Shown: piece after piece, positions 43,925-53,456 of the stretch
How the letters are laid out: each line of letters opens with the position of its first letter
How positions within the stretch are numbered: position 1 is the stretch's first letter
Source of the DNA: Qipengyuania aestuarii
GTDB lineage: Bacteria; Pseudomonadota; Alphaproteobacteria; Sphingomonadales; Sphingomonadaceae
Assembly: GCF_019711535.1 (NCBI RefSeq)
Contig: NZ_JAIGNP010000003.1
Span: forward strand, 744,001-808,000
Direction: 5' to 3'
DNA: 64,000 bases
The notes under the pieces: model-generated
Told to the model about the DNA's origin: nothing
Database searches by the model: none
The model's input: the letters and a program-made list of their open reading frames with translations, nothing else
Position numbers and translations under genes: made by a program

Positions 43925-44266
43925 ATGAAGAACCAGTCCAAGCCCGTCTATCTCAAGCTGCGCGATCTCATCGCGGCGGCTATTATCGACGGGCAGTATA
44001 AAGAGGGCGAGATGCTGCCTTCGGTCCGCGCGCTCGCGGCCGAGCAGGGGGCCAATCCGCTCACCGTCGCCAAGGCCTATCAGCAATTCCAGAACGACGG
44101 GCTGGTCGAGGTGCAGCGCGGCGTCGGCATGTATGTGGTCAAGGGTGCGGCGCAGATCCTGCGGGACCGCGACCGGGAGATTTTCCTGAAAGAGGAATGG
44201 CCCGAAATCCGCGCACGGATGGCCCGCCTCGGCCTCGCACCGGAGAAACTGCTCGCCGAAACGTGA
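43925..44266 (+). CDS. GntR-family transcription regulator, YtrA-like
   Basis: A 113-residue regulator from the ATG at 43925. The winged helix contains KLRDLIAAAIIDGQYKEGEM, LPSVRALAAE and NPLTVAKAYQQF. The short C-terminal helix without a ligand domain is the mark of the YtrA subfamily. Such regulators usually control an adjacent ABC or hydrolase operon; none follows here. It is divergent from the peptide symporter. Confidence 0.85.
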   Translation: MKNQSKPVYLKLRDLIAAAIIDGQYKEGEMLPSVRALAAEQGANPLTVAKAYQQFQNDGLVEVQRGVGMYVVKGAAQILRDRDREIFLKEEWPEIRARMARLGLAPEKLLAET

Positions 44267-44416
44267 TCCTCCATCCACGAAATGCGACCTATTGTCTTGT
44301 GGAAACCACCTAATTCTGCCACTGGCAGGTGAAAGGGCTCGCAAAAATCGGTGCCCGTTACGGGTCGCATTTGTAACTGATGACGCTGCCATACCGGCGG
44401 TCTGGAAAGAGTGACC

Positions 44417-44701
44417 ATGATTCGTTCAGAACTCCTCGCTGCTATCTCGAAGGACAATCCCGAACTGCGCGCCGAAGAGGTGGAGCAGGTGGTGGACATC
44501 TTTTTCGATGAAATCAGCCAGCGCCTGTCGGAAGGCGGCCGGGTGGAGTTGCGCGGTTTCGGTGCCTTTTCCACGCGCGAACGCGAAGCGCGGCAGGGCC
44601 GCAACCCGCGCACCGGGGATCTGGTGGACGTACCTGCCAAGCGGGTGCCCTATTTCAAGCCGGGCAAGGAAATCCGCGAGCGTCTCAATAACGAGCAATG
44701 A
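44417..44701 (+). CDS. ihfB: Integration host factor subunit beta
   Basis: A 94-residue HU/IHF-fold DNA-bending protein. It begins MIRSELLAAI and contains VELRGFGAFSTREREARQGRNPRTGD, shortened here to its core GFGAFSTREREARQGRNPRT, the HU/IHF signature. The ATG at 44417 is preferred over GTG at 44411. It heterodimerises with IhfA, encoded elsewhere, in nucleoid organisation and recombination. Confidence 0.9.
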   Translation: MIRSELLAAISKDNPELRAEEVEQVVDIFFDEISQRLSEGGRVELRGFGAFSTREREARQGRNPRTGDLVDVPAKRVPYFKPGKEIRERLNNEQ

Positions 44702-44765
44702 TCCGCACCGGCACGATCCGGATTGCGACTTCCACCACTTGGCTCTAGGACGCCTCGCGCAATCA

Positions 44766-44850
44766 GCGGGTGTGGCGGAATGGTAGACGCCGGGGACTTA
44801 AAATCCCCTGAGCTTTGCTCGTGCGGGTTCGAGTCCCGCCACCCGTACCA
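44766..44850 (+). tRNA. tRNA-Leu (TAA)
   Basis: Acceptor arm GCGGGTG/CACCCGT (with a G-T end pair), D arm with GGCGGAATGGTAGAC, anticodon arm GGGGA/TCCCC with loop CTTAAAA (anticodon TAA), a long class II variable arm, T arm GCGGGTTCGAGTCCCGC and encoded CCA. The long variable arm agrees with leucine. Confidence 0.93.
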
Positions 44851-44972
44851 GACCGTGATGGGTGCCGGGCGACTGCTCCAGCGCCAGCGCTGCGGGATTA
44901 AAGCGGCCGGTTAACCATAACCTAACCATTATTCTCCACTCCCCACCCAGTTGATCAGGCCTGGGGACACTC

Positions 44973-46544
44973 GTGGAAAAACCGAACCAATCCATCAAAG
45001 TCGATGTCGCCATTATCGGCGCAGGCCCCGCCGGGCTGACCGCCGGCTATCTGCTGACCCGCCAGGGCAAGTCGGTCGCCATCATCGAGCAGGACGAAAC
45101 CTATGTCGGCGGCATCAGCCGCACGGTCGAACACGAAGGCTATCGCTTCGACATCGGTGGCCACCGGTTCTTCTCCAAATCGCAACAGGTGGTCGATTTG
45201 TGGAACGAGATCCTCGGCGAAGACGATTTTATCCAGCGCCCGCGCATGAGCCGCATCTATTACGAGGGCAAGTTCTACAGCTATCCGCTGCGCGCCTTCG
45301 AAGCCCTGTGGAACCTCGGCATCCTGCGGTCGACCATCTGCATGGCGAGCTATCTGCAGTACAAACTTTTCCCCAAGAAGGAGGTGAAGAGCTTCGAGGA
45401 CTGGACCGTGAACCAGTTCGGCCACAAGCTCTATTCGATCTTCTTCAAGACCTACACCGAGAAGGTGTGGGGCATGCCCTGCGACGAAATGAGCGCCGAC
45501 TGGGCGGCCCAGCGCATCAAGGGCCTCTCGCTCTGGGGCGCGGTGACCGACGGATTGAAGCGCAGCCTGGGTCTCAACAAGAAACCGAACGACGGGCAGG
45601 CGGTGAAGACGCTGCTCGAAACCTTCCGTTATCCGCGGCTGGGTCCGGGCATGATGTGGGAAGCCGCGCGCGACAAGATTCTCTCCACCGGCAAGGGCCA
45701 GATCGTCATGGGCCACGGGCTCAAGCAGCTGGCCAGCGACGGCAAGGGCGGCTGGCGCATGAGCGCAGCCGGGAAGGATGGCGAAATCGTCATCGAGGCG
45801 GCGCATGCCATCAGCAGCGCCCCCATGCGCGAGCTGTCCAAGCGCCTGCATCCGCTGCCGCAGTCGACCCTGCAGGCCAGTGAGCTGAAATATCGCGACT
45901 TCCTGACCGTCGCCCTGATGGTGGAAGGCGAAGACCTCTTCCCCGACAACTGGATCTACATCCACGACAGCAAGGTGAAGGTCGGCCGCGTGCAGAACTT
46001 CCGCAGCTGGTCGCCCGAAATGATCCCGGACGCGGACATGGCCTGCGTGGGCCTCGAATATTTCTGCTTCGAAGGCGACGGCCTGTGGTCGAAGAGCGAC
46101 GATGATCTGGTCGCCCTCGCGACCGACGAGATGGAAATCCTCGGCCTGGTCGATCGCAAGAAGGTCAAGTCGGGCGCCGTCGTGCGTCAGGAAAAGGCCT
46201 ATCCGGTCTATGACGAGGATTATGCCGCCAATGTCGATGCCATGCGCCGCGAACTGGAGGACAAGCACCCGACGCTGCACCTCGTCGGCCGCAACGGCAT
46301 GCATCGCTACAACAATCAGGACCACGCCATGATGACCGCCATGCTGACGGTCGAGAACATCCTGGCAGGCGAGCGGGTCTACGACACGTGGTGCGTCAAC
46401 GAGGATGCCGAATATCACGAGGCGGGAGACGAGGGGCATGCGGCCTCGCTGCCCAGCCGCCGCCTGACCGAAGATCAATCGGCAGCTCTCGCCTCGGTGC
46501 GTGAGGTTCCCGAGCGCGTTTCCGGCGCCCGCGACGCAGCCTGA
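44973..46544 (+). CDS. FAD-dependent oxidoreductase, UDP-galactopyranose-mutase/amine-oxidase-like
   Basis: A 523-residue flavoprotein with a GTG start after GGGGA. The N-terminal dinucleotide fold is [20 protein letters not shown], followed by [25 protein letters not shown] sequence, quoted here as the core [14 protein letters not shown], which is typical of UGM-like and glycan-associated flavoenzymes. The C-terminus has [20 protein letters not shown] small gap separates it from a sulfatase-fold gene on the same strand. Context suggests synthesis or modification of a surface sugar. The actual substrate is unknown. Confidence 0.75.
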   Translation: MEKPNQSIKVDVAIIGAGPAGLTAGYLLTRQGKSVAIIEQDETYVGGISRTVEHEGYRFDIGGHRFFSKSQQVVDLWNEILGEDDFIQRPRMSRIYYEGKFYSYPLRAFEALWNLGILRSTICMASYLQYKLFPKKEVKSFEDWTVNQFGHKLYSIFFKTYTEKVWGMPCDEMSADWAAQRIKGLSLWGAVTDGLKRSLGLNKKPNDGQAVKTLLETFRYPRLGPGMMWEAARDKILSTGKGQIVMGHGLKQLASDGKGGWRMSAAGKDGEIVIEAAHAISSAPMRELSKRLHPLPQSTLQASELKYRDFLTVALMVEGEDLFPDNWIYIHDSKVKVGRVQNFRSWSPEMIPDADMACVGLEYFCFEGDGLWSKSDDDLVALATDEMEILGLVDRKKVKSGAVVRQEKAYPVYDEDYAANVDAMRRELEDKHPTLHLVGRNGMHRYNNQDHAMMTAMLTVENILAGERVYDTWCVNEDAEYHEAGDEGHAASLPSRRLTEDQSAALASVREVPERVSGARDAA

Positions 46545-46545
46545 G

Positions 46546-47988
46546 ATGTCGGACGTCGCGCTTCCGGCTGGTCTGATCAGTCAGACCGCTTCTGCATCCA
46601 AGGTCCTGTCGATCAACAGTACCCAGTGGCGCAGGTTCGGCAATTGGGCGCTGATCTGGCTGGTTCTCGCGAACGTGGCTTTCGTGGGCATGTGGGCAGT
46701 CGGAGCGCCGCCACGCGTCATCGACATCCTCGCTATCGGTGCGGTCGGGCTTCTTGTCCGACCTCTGCCCGTATGGGTGCGCGGTTTGGCCTTTCTTGCA
46801 GCGATGACCTATTCCGTCCTCGCTTTTATTGCAGGGCTGTTCAACCTTGCCCTCTCGTCGCTCCTTCATTCTCTGCGTTTCCTGGCGGAGATCAGGCCGA
46901 TAAATTCGACCGAATATATCGTCGGAGGCGTGCTGCTCTTCGGGATCACCCTTTTGGCTCTGTGGCTTCAGCGACGGAACCAGAACTTCACCGATATCCG
47001 GCTGGTCGCCCTCGCGATTGTCGCCACCGCCGCGCTGGCGGCGTGCGATGCATTGATGGCGCAAGGAATGCGCGGCCATTACCAGCGCGCCGCCGTGGAA
47101 GGCACGCCCTTCATGTCGGGCAGCGAGCTTTCCGGCCTGGTCCCGGCGGATGGCAAGCCGAAGCGCCATCTGATGCTGGTCATGGTGGAATCGCTGGGCG
47201 AGCCCGTCGGGAACGCGGACATGGAGCGCCTTCTCTTCGCGCGTTACAATGATCCGGCCGTCACCGACCGGTTCGTGATCAGCAAGGGCGACACCGTCTA
47301 TTACAACTCCACAACCGCAGGCGAGATGCGTGAATTGTGCGGACGGTGGGGCGATTATTACGAGGTGCTCGACAGGGTCGACGCTGCCTGCCTGCCCGCC
47401 AGACTTGCCGCTGCGGGCTATGGGACGCGGGCGTATCACAGCTTTACCGGCGGGTTTTTCGAACGTTCCTCATGGTATCGGAACATCGGGTTCCAGCATG
47501 AGGAATTCGGGCCGCAATTGCTGACGCGCGGGGCGCGGGAATGCGGCGGAGTTTTCCCGGGCGCCTGCGACCGCGATGTCCCGGCCTTGCTGGCCCAAGA
47601 CCTGAAAGCGGCGGAAAAGCCCCAGTTCGTCTATTGGCTGACGGTGAATTCGCATCTGCCGGTGCCGCCAGGGATGAATCTGGATGTCGACGATTGCAGC
47701 CGGATTTCCGCCAAGCTTGCCGCCGAATATCCCATGATCTGCCGCCAGTTCGCGCTGTGGGACCAGCTTGATCAGGCGCTGATCAGGGAATTAACCGCTC
47801 CGGACTTCCCCCCGACCGACATCTTGATCGTGGGCGATCACATGCCTCCTTATTTCGATCGTCACCATCGCAGCCAGTTCGCGCCCGACCGCGTTCCATG
47901 GATGCTGTTGAAGTGGAAGGAGCAGCCGGCAGCGGATACGGCCGTCGCCGCCGGGGCAGGGAAAGCAAAAGAAGGCTCAATTGGCTGA
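46546..47988 (+). CDS. Membrane sulfatase-fold phospho-transferase (LtaS/EptA-like)
   Basis: A 480-residue protein. The ATG at 46546 starts a chain with about five N-terminal membrane helices. An alkaline-phosphatase-superfamily domain follows: LMLVMVESLGEP (metal site), NSTTAGEMRELCG, where a Thr would be the nucleophile, and ILIVGDHMPPYFD (metal site). Such proteins transfer phosphoethanolamine or phosphoglycerol to glycans or lipid A. It sits 1 bp after the flavoprotein gene and overlaps GtrA. Confidence 0.75.
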   Translation: MSDVALPAGLISQTASASKVLSINSTQWRRFGNWALIWLVLANVAFVGMWAVGAPPRVIDILAIGAVGLLVRPLPVWVRGLAFLAAMTYSVLAFIAGLFNLALSSLLHSLRFLAEIRPINSTEYIVGGVLLFGITLLALWLQRRNQNFTDIRLVALAIVATAALAACDALMAQGMRGHYQRAAVEGTPFMSGSELSGLVPADGKPKRHLMLVMVESLGEPVGNADMERLLFARYNDPAVTDRFVISKGDTVYYNSTTAGEMRELCGRWGDYYEVLDRVDAACLPARLAAAGYGTRAYHSFTGGFFERSSWYRNIGFQHEEFGPQLLTRGARECGGVFPGACDRDVPALLAQDLKAAEKPQFVYWLTVNSHLPVPPGMNLDVDDCSRISAKLAAEYPMICRQFALWDQLDQALIRELTAPDFPPTDILIVGDHMPPYFDRHHRSQFAPDRVPWMLLKWKEQPAADTAVAAGAGKAKEGSIG

Positions 47989-48415
47989 GCTGCGAAACTC
48001 CAGGGCTGTGGCCCTTGCCCGGCGCTGGGACCTGATCAGGCTAGTGACCTATGGGTTCGCCAGCGTGGCGGCGCTGGCGGTAGATGTCGGCGTGTTCCTG
48101 CTGCTGCTCATGGCGCCCGTTTCGGCAGCAGGGGCAACAGCGGTCGGCTATTGCGCAGGCATCGTCACCCACTGGCTGTTATCGAGCAGGGTTGTCTTTG
48201 CCGATAGCGTGGTGGCGGCCGGGCCGCTGCGGCGCCGTCAGAAAATGCTCTTCGGAATTTCCGCGCTGGTCGGCCTGCTGCTGACGACAGTGATCGTCGC
48301 GAGTGCGGACCGGGCCGGGATCGACCCGCGGATCGGCAAGGTCTTCGCCATTGCGGCGAGTTTCGCGCTCACATGGCTCTTGCGCAGCAAGATCGTTTTT
48401 CGCCCGCTTTCCTGA
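47981..48415 (+). CDS. GtrA-family membrane protein
   Basis: A 144-residue protein with four membrane helices; TTG start, 6 bp after GAAGG, overlapping the previous gene by 8 bp. It shows LVTYGFASVAALAVDVGVFL and HWLLSSRVVF with RSKIVFRP at the end, as in GtrA, which flips or carries polyprenyl-linked sugars for surface glycan modification. Confidence 0.85.
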   Translation: MAELRNSRAVALARRWDLIRLVTYGFASVAALAVDVGVFLLLLMAPVSAAGATAVGYCAGIVTHWLLSSRVVFADSVVAAGPLRRRQKMLFGISALVGLLLTTVIVASADRAGIDPRIGKVFAIAASFALTWLLRSKIVFRPLS

Positions 48416-48416
48416 C

Positions 48417-50252
48417 ATGACCGACAAAAGACCAGCCGACAAAGGTGCTTTTCCGGCGCTACCGCTCCTGCTCGCATGGGCGGTGATCTGCGCGATCCTG
48501 CTCGCGACGGGCGCGCAGGCGATGCTGACGCGCAGCTTTTTCGATCCCGACGATGCCATGCGGCTGGTGCAGGTCCGCGACCTGATCGGCGGGCAGGGCT
48601 GGTTCGATCTCACCCAGTACCGACTTGATCCCCCAACGGGCACGCCGATGCACTGGTCGCGGCTGGTGGATCTGCCGATCATGCTGGTGATTGCGGGCCT
48701 CACGCCGCTGATGGGGCAGGCAGCGGCCGAAACCGCTGCATTCGTGATCGTCCCTTTCGCCACCCTTGGCATTGCGCTGGCAGCCATCGGGCGGCTGGCC
48801 TGGAGCCTGCTCGGCACGCGCCCCGCCATTTTTGCCGTGGCAGTCTGCGGCCTCATCACGCCGCTGCTCTTCCAGTTCCTGCCAATGCGCATCGACCACC
48901 ATGGCTGGCAGGTGGTGAGCGTGGCGATCGCCCTGTTCGCTATCGGCTGGCCGAAGGGCAAATGGGCCGCCCGCCTGGCGGGTGCCGCGATGGCATTCGG
49001 CCTGTCGGTCTCGCTGGAAATACTGCCGATGGCGGCAGCTTTTGCCGGCGTGCTTTTCCTGCGCTGGGCGCGGGGGCCCGAGCAGCGTTACTGGCTGATC
49101 GGCTATATGCAGGCCTACGCCGCTACGCTGGTGATCCTCTATATCGCCACGCGCGGTCTTGCGACGACGCCCTATTGCGATGCGGTCTCGCCAGCGCACC
49201 TCGCCTTCTTCGCCGTGGCCACGGTGGGCACCATGCTGATCGGACAAGCGCACCGGCAGGGATGGATTGCCCTTGTGGCCCTGTTCGCAGTGGTGGGCGC
49301 CGCCGCGGCTGCCAGCTACGCGATCATCTCGCCCGATTGTCTCGCGACACCTTTTGCCCGCCTCGATCCCATGGTCGACCGCTACTGGTACCGGCTGATC
49401 CTGGAGGGGCAGCCGCTGTGGAAACAGGCTGCGTCGCTTGCCGTCCCGGCGATCATCCAGCTGGCGGCCGCGCTCGGGGCGACTGTCGCGCTGTGGCGCG
49501 GTGCGAAAGGCCCGGAGAGAGGCTGGTGGTTCGATCACCTGCTGATCCTGCTGGCGGCAATCGCCCTGTCGGTGATGGTCACCCGCTCGCTCGCCTTTGC
49601 GGCGATTATCGCGGCGATCCCGCTGGGCTGGCTGGTTTCGCGCCTGCTCGACACCATCCGCGAGGAGGGAGCGACAGGCAAACGGATCGGAGCGCTGGCG
49701 ATGCTTGTCCTGCTACTCGCGCCGTCGAGCCTGTTCAGCGCCGCAGAGCAGCTCGCGCCGGCCGCTGCGGACGAACGGAGCAAGGCTGCCGCGATCAATG
49801 CGGAAGACAAGTGCGACATTTATGGTTCGGCGGACCGGATCGCAGGCCTGCCGCGCGGTACGATCTTCGCGCCGATGGATATCGGGCCGGCCTTGCTACT
49901 CAACACCGGCCACGGTGTTGTGGCGACCAGCCATCACCGCGCGGCAGATGCCATGGGCGATGTGATCCGCGGCTTTCTGGCTGGTCCACCTCAGGCGCGC
50001 ACTTATGTGACCAAACACGGGGCCAATTATGTCGTGTTATGCGCGGGCGTTGCCGAAAGTCGGCTCTATGCCCGCGCGGCCCCCGACGGTCTGGCGGCCC
50101 GCCTGCTCGGCGGCGAGGTGCCCGCATGGCTTGCACCGGTGGACCACGATGGTCCGGCGGAACTACGCGTCTACCGCGTCCTTCCTCAGGTTGGGCCTCA
50201 GACCGGGCGTCAGGCCGGGACGAAGTCCATCGCCACGCCATTGATGCAGTGA
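48417..50252 (+). CDS. Large polytopic membrane protein, GT-C glycosyltransferase-like
   Basis: A 611-residue protein with about 11-13 membrane helices; the ATG at 48417 lies next to the GtrA stop. The first periplasmic loop carries an acidic motif (FFDPDDAMRLVQVRDL) and then TGTPMHWSRLVDLPI, and a later segment reads MRIDHHGWQ. The D-x-D-type loop and the DHH segment recall GT-C enzymes such as STT3/PglB and ArnT. The C-terminal soluble part has two Cys (DKCDIYG, YVVLCAG). With GtrA upstream, transfer of a lipid-linked sugar to a surface acceptor is likely. It overlaps convergent msrB by 43 bp. Confidence 0.6.
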   Translation: MTDKRPADKGAFPALPLLLAWAVICAILLATGAQAMLTRSFFDPDDAMRLVQVRDLIGGQGWFDLTQYRLDPPTGTPMHWSRLVDLPIMLVIAGLTPLMGQAAAETAAFVIVPFATLGIALAAIGRLAWSLLGTRPAIFAVAVCGLITPLLFQFLPMRIDHHGWQVVSVAIALFAIGWPKGKWAARLAGAAMAFGLSVSLEILPMAAAFAGVLFLRWARGPEQRYWLIGYMQAYAATLVILYIATRGLATTPYCDAVSPAHLAFFAVATVGTMLIGQAHRQGWIALVALFAVVGAAAAASYAIISPDCLATPFARLDPMVDRYWYRLILEGQPLWKQAASLAVPAIIQLAAALGATVALWRGAKGPERGWWFDHLLILLAAIALSVMVTRSLAFAAIIAAIPLGWLVSRLLDTIREEGATGKRIGALAMLVLLLAPSSLFSAAEQLAPAAADERSKAAAINAEDKCDIYGSADRIAGLPRGTIFAPMDIGPALLLNTGHGVVATSHHRAADAMGDVIRGFLAGPPQARTYVTKHGANYVVLCAGVAESRLYARAAPDGLAARLLGGEVPAWLAPVDHDGPAELRVYRVLPQVGPQTGRQAGTKSIATPLMQ

Positions 50253-50716
50253 CGCTTGCCGGTGGGTTTCGGCCCGTCGTTGAAGATATGGCCCAGGTGC
50301 CCGCCGCAATCGGCGCAATGCACTTCGGTGCGCGGATAGCCGATCTTGTAATCGGTGGCGGTGCCCACGGCTCCCTTGTCGATCGGGGCCCAGAAGCTGG
50401 GCCAGCCGGTGCCCGATTCGAACTTGGTCTTCGACGAATACAGCCGGTTGCCGCAGCCGGCGCAGACATAGGTACCTCTGCGCTTTTCCTTGTTGAGCGG
50501 CGAGGAATAGGGCCGTTCGGTCGATTCCTTGCGCAATACGCTGAATTCCGCGCTGGTCAGCTTCTTGCGCCACTGCGCCTCGCTCATCGAAACGGGATAG
50601 CTTTTCGCCTCTGCCCGGCCCGATCCACAGGCACTGAGGGCAACGAAACTGGCGGTGGCACCGATCCAGCCGAGTAGGCCGCGGCGCGTCTGGGTGTGTT
50701 CAGGCTTCATGGTCAT
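50210..50716 (-). CDS. msrB: Peptide-methionine (R)-S-oxide reductase, Tat-exported lipoprotein
   Basis: A 168-residue protein. The leader has a twin-arginine motif (TRRGLLGWIG) and a lipobox-like end (LSAC), so it is probably Tat-exported and membrane-anchored. The MsrB domain has zinc CxxC pairs (CAGC, CADC), SGTGWPSFW and the catalytic Cys in GKRHCINGVAM. It repairs methionine-R-sulfoxide outside the cytoplasm, complementing the exported MsrA. Its 3' end overlaps the convergent GT-C-like gene. Confidence 0.92.
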   Translation of the reverse strand: MTMKPEHTQTRRGLLGWIGATASFVALSACGSGRAEAKSYPVSMSEAQWRKKLTSAEFSVLRKESTERPYSSPLNKEKRRGTYVCAGCGNRLYSSKTKFESGTGWPSFWAPIDKGAVGTATDYKIGYPRTEVHCADCGGHLGHIFNDGPKPTGKRHCINGVAMDFVPA

Positions 50717-50761
50717 ATTAGCCTTATATCATAGAGTGGCTGAACCGGGGCTTTCCGGGGC

Positions 50762-52099
50762 TCAGAACTCCGACAGCTCTACCTCGAGCTTGCGAAACCC
50801 GTGCACGAAATTGGCGCGTACGCGCTCGATCTCGCCCTTCACATGCACCCGCAGCCGCCGCTTGTGCATTTCTTCCAGCAGCACCCGCAGCTGCAATTCC
50901 GCCAGCCGCGCACCGACGCAGCGATGGATGCCATAGCCGAATGCGATGTGCCGGCGCGCATTCTCCCGCTCGATATCGAGCTTGTCGGGATTATCGAATA
51001 CCTGCTCGTCGCGATTGGCGGACAGATACCACAGCACGACCTTGTCGCCCTGTTTGATCTGCTGCCCGAAGACCTCGGTATCTTCGGTGCAGGTCCGCCG
51101 CATGTGCGCCAGCGGCGTCTGCATGCGCAGGATTTCCTGTACCGCATTGGGGATGAGGTCGGGCTGCCGTTCGAACAATTCGCGCTGGTCCGGATTCTTG
51201 TCGAGCTGGTAGATAATCCCGCTCATCGAATTGCGGGTCGTGTCGTTGCCGCCTACGATCAGCAGCACCAGATTGCCCATGAATTCTTCGGGCCGCATCT
51301 GACTCATCGCCTCCGAATGGATCATCATCGAGATGAGATCGTCGCCCGGCTCTTTATCCTGCGCGCGTTCCATCCACAGCGACTGGAAATAGGCCGCCAT
51401 TTCGTGGAGGAAGCCCCAGCGCATTTCGTCCAAGCCGCGGACGGTGGCGAGTTCGGTATCGCCTGCCCAGTCGGACCACAGCGTCAGTAGGCGGCGATCC
51501 TCCCACGGGAAGCCGAACAGGATCGCCAGCATGCCCGTGGTCAGTTCGATCGAGACCTTGTCGACCCAGTCGAACACCTCGCCGCGGGGCAGCGAATCGA
51601 GCAGTTCGCCGGTGCGGGCGCGGATATCCCCTTCCATTTCGGCCATGCCGCTGGGGGTGAACTTGGGCGCCACGGTACGGCGCTGGCCGGTATGTTCGGG
51701 CCGGTCCATGGCGATGAACATGGGCAGTTCGCGCCGCTCGCCGCCGCTCTGGGCGATTTCCTCCTCGCTCAGGCGGTTGAGAATGGTGATGCCGCCATAT
51801 TCCCAGCTCGACGAAAACAGGTCGGGCAGTGCCTCGATATGCTGGATCGCCTTGTGCTGGACGACCGCCCAATAGGGGCCGAACGGGCTTTCGGGGATGT
51901 AGTGAAGCGGACCTGCCTCGCGCATTTCGCGGAAGATCGGCTGCCAGGTGTTGTCAGCGTAAATATCGCTGCGGGACACATCCCATTTGTGCGGATGGTG
52001 CAGCCGCTGCTCGGGGTGCTCGTCGAAATGCTGCTTCAGCGCGGCATAGGCCGTAGGCGATGTGCGGCATTCGGGGCGGCTGGCGGCGGCGGTGGCCAT
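50762..52099 (-). CDS. Cytochrome P450, CYP153-like (terminal alkane/fatty-acid hydroxylase)
   Basis: A 445-residue soluble P450. Helix I is LLIVGGNDTTRNSMSG, the CYP153-type variant of the oxygen-binding motif. K-helix E-x-x-R is EILRMQ with TPLAHMRRT following, and the heme motif is FGYGIHRCVGARLAE. Other CYP153-like stretches are FIAMDRPEHTGQRRTVAP and VDKVSIELTTGMLA. CYP153 enzymes hydroxylate medium-chain alkanes at the end carbon and need a ferredoxin and ferredoxin reductase. A reductase lies at 55.5-56.8 kb, but no ferredoxin gene is seen in the window. Confidence 0.85.
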   Translation of the reverse strand: MATAAASRPECRTSPTAYAALKQHFDEHPEQRLHHPHKWDVSRSDIYADNTWQPIFREMREAGPLHYIPESPFGPYWAVVQHKAIQHIEALPDLFSSSWEYGGITILNRLSEEEIAQSGGERRELPMFIAMDRPEHTGQRRTVAPKFTPSGMAEMEGDIRARTGELLDSLPRGEVFDWVDKVSIELTTGMLAILFGFPWEDRRLLTLWSDWAGDTELATVRGLDEMRWGFLHEMAAYFQSLWMERAQDKEPGDDLISMMIHSEAMSQMRPEEFMGNLVLLIVGGNDTTRNSMSGIIYQLDKNPDQRELFERQPDLIPNAVQEILRMQTPLAHMRRTCTEDTEVFGQQIKQGDKVVLWYLSANRDEQVFDNPDKLDIERENARRHIAFGYGIHRCVGARLAELQLRVLLEEMHKRRLRVHVKGEIERVRANFVHGFRKLEVELSEF

Positions 52100-52244
52100 G
52101 GCTCTCTCCTCGTGGCGACAGCGAGGCGCTGCCGCTATCCTCTCTCGCCCGGCATCCTGCCCTAACTTACACAGCTGTCAATAGTGCGTTGCAAAAGCGA
52201 ACCCATGTCTTGCGTGCAAGCGGGTGGGAGAGAGGCGGCGCGCG

Positions 52245-53456
52245 CTATCGCCGCACGAGGCCGCGGCGCTTTGCCCGTTTGCCACCTGCCTTGCCCGATT
52301 TCATGACCTTGCGGCGGAAGAGTGTCGCCCCGGTTTTCACGAAGATCGCCACCCACAGGATCTGCCATGCCAGCGCCAGCACATGGGTCCACAGCACGGG
52401 AGACTGCGCCGCGCGGGCGACCATCGCATAGGGCGAGGATACCGGGAACAGCACGGCGAAGATCTCCGGACCCGAGCCGGGATCGCTCATCGAATAGGTG
52501 GCGAGGAAAAACACCGCCAGCTGGAGAATGGTGGCCGGCATCGACAGCGTCTGCACGTCGCGCACGGTAGGCGCCATCGATCCGATAGTCAGGAAGACCG
52601 AGCCGATGAGAAGATACGCCATCGCGAAATAGATAACGAACAGCGCGGTGAAGAGCGGCCAGCCCACGGCCGGTTCGGGCAGCGGCCCGAAGGCCGATTT
52701 GCCCAGCGCGAAGATCACTGCGCCGATGCTGCCCCACACGGCGATGCCCACGAAACTGACCGCCAGCATGGCGAACAGTTTGCCGTAGAAAACGGCGTCC
52801 ATCGGAATGGCGGCGGCCAGGATCTCGATGATCTTGTTCGCCTTTTCCTCCACCAAATTGGACAGGACCATCCCTGCCAGCAGCATGGTCAGAAGGAACA
52901 GCAGCGTGATCGCGCCGGTGGCCGTGGCAGTCTGCGAACTGCGGGTATTGGCGACGCTGGAGCGTGTCGGCTTCAGCGCCACTTCGGGCATGGCTGCCGC
53001 GCCGCCGCTGCCTGCCTGAGCGCTGAGCAATGCGACTTCGCCGCGCCAGCTTTCGATCCGTTCGGGCGTGCCCGTGAGTTCGGGCCGCTCCAGCGTGCCG
53101 GTGAGCACGGCGCCGAAATTGCGCGAGCCATCGCCCAGCAGCGCCGCAGGCGCGTTACCACCCGTTGCGGGCACGCGCTCGATCCCGGGCAGGCTGATCG
53201 AATCCTTCAATCGCTCATGCGCGGCGACGAAAGCGGAGCTTCCGGCATCGTCCAGCATGACCGCCAGTTTGGGCGGCGCGGCGCTTTCCACTGCCTTGGC
53301 GCCCAGCGCACCGGCGGCAAAGCTGATCGCGGCGAAGAAGACCGGGCCAAGCAGGAAGAACAGGAAAGCCTTGGAGAACAGAATCGCGCCGAAATCGCGG
53401 CGCGCGATGACAAGGGCGGCACGCCACAGCGGCAGGCGGCTGGCATCGGCGCTCAT
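52245..53456 (-). CDS. ABC exporter permease, NatB-like
   Basis: A 403-residue membrane protein of the ABC-2 type. A helix near residue 25-50 is followed by a large periplasmic domain of about 120 residues and a cluster of five to six C-terminal helices (TATGAITLLFLLTMLLAGMV; LLIGSVFLTIGSMAPTVRDV). The start overlaps the ATPase stop by 4 bp. In NatAB-type systems it exports sodium or other small compounds. Substrate unknown here. Confidence 0.82.
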   Translation of the reverse strand: MSADASRLPLWRAALVIARRDFGAILFSKAFLFFLLGPVFFAAISFAAGALGAKAVESAAPPKLAVMLDDAGSSAFVAAHERLKDSISLPGIERVPATGGNAPAALLGDGSRNFGAVLTGTLERPELTGTPERIESWRGEVALLSAQAGSGGAAAMPEVALKPTRSSVANTRSSQTATATGAITLLFLLTMLLAGMVLSNLVEEKANKIIEILAAAIPMDAVFYGKLFAMLAVSFVGIAVWGSIGAVIFALGKSAFGPLPEPAVGWPLFTALFVIYFAMAYLLIGSVFLTIGSMAPTVRDVQTLSMPATILQLAVFFLATYSMSDPGSGPEIFAVLFPVSSPYAMVARAAQSPVLWTHVLALAWQILWVAIFVKTGATLFRRKVMKSGKAGGKRAKRRGLVRR

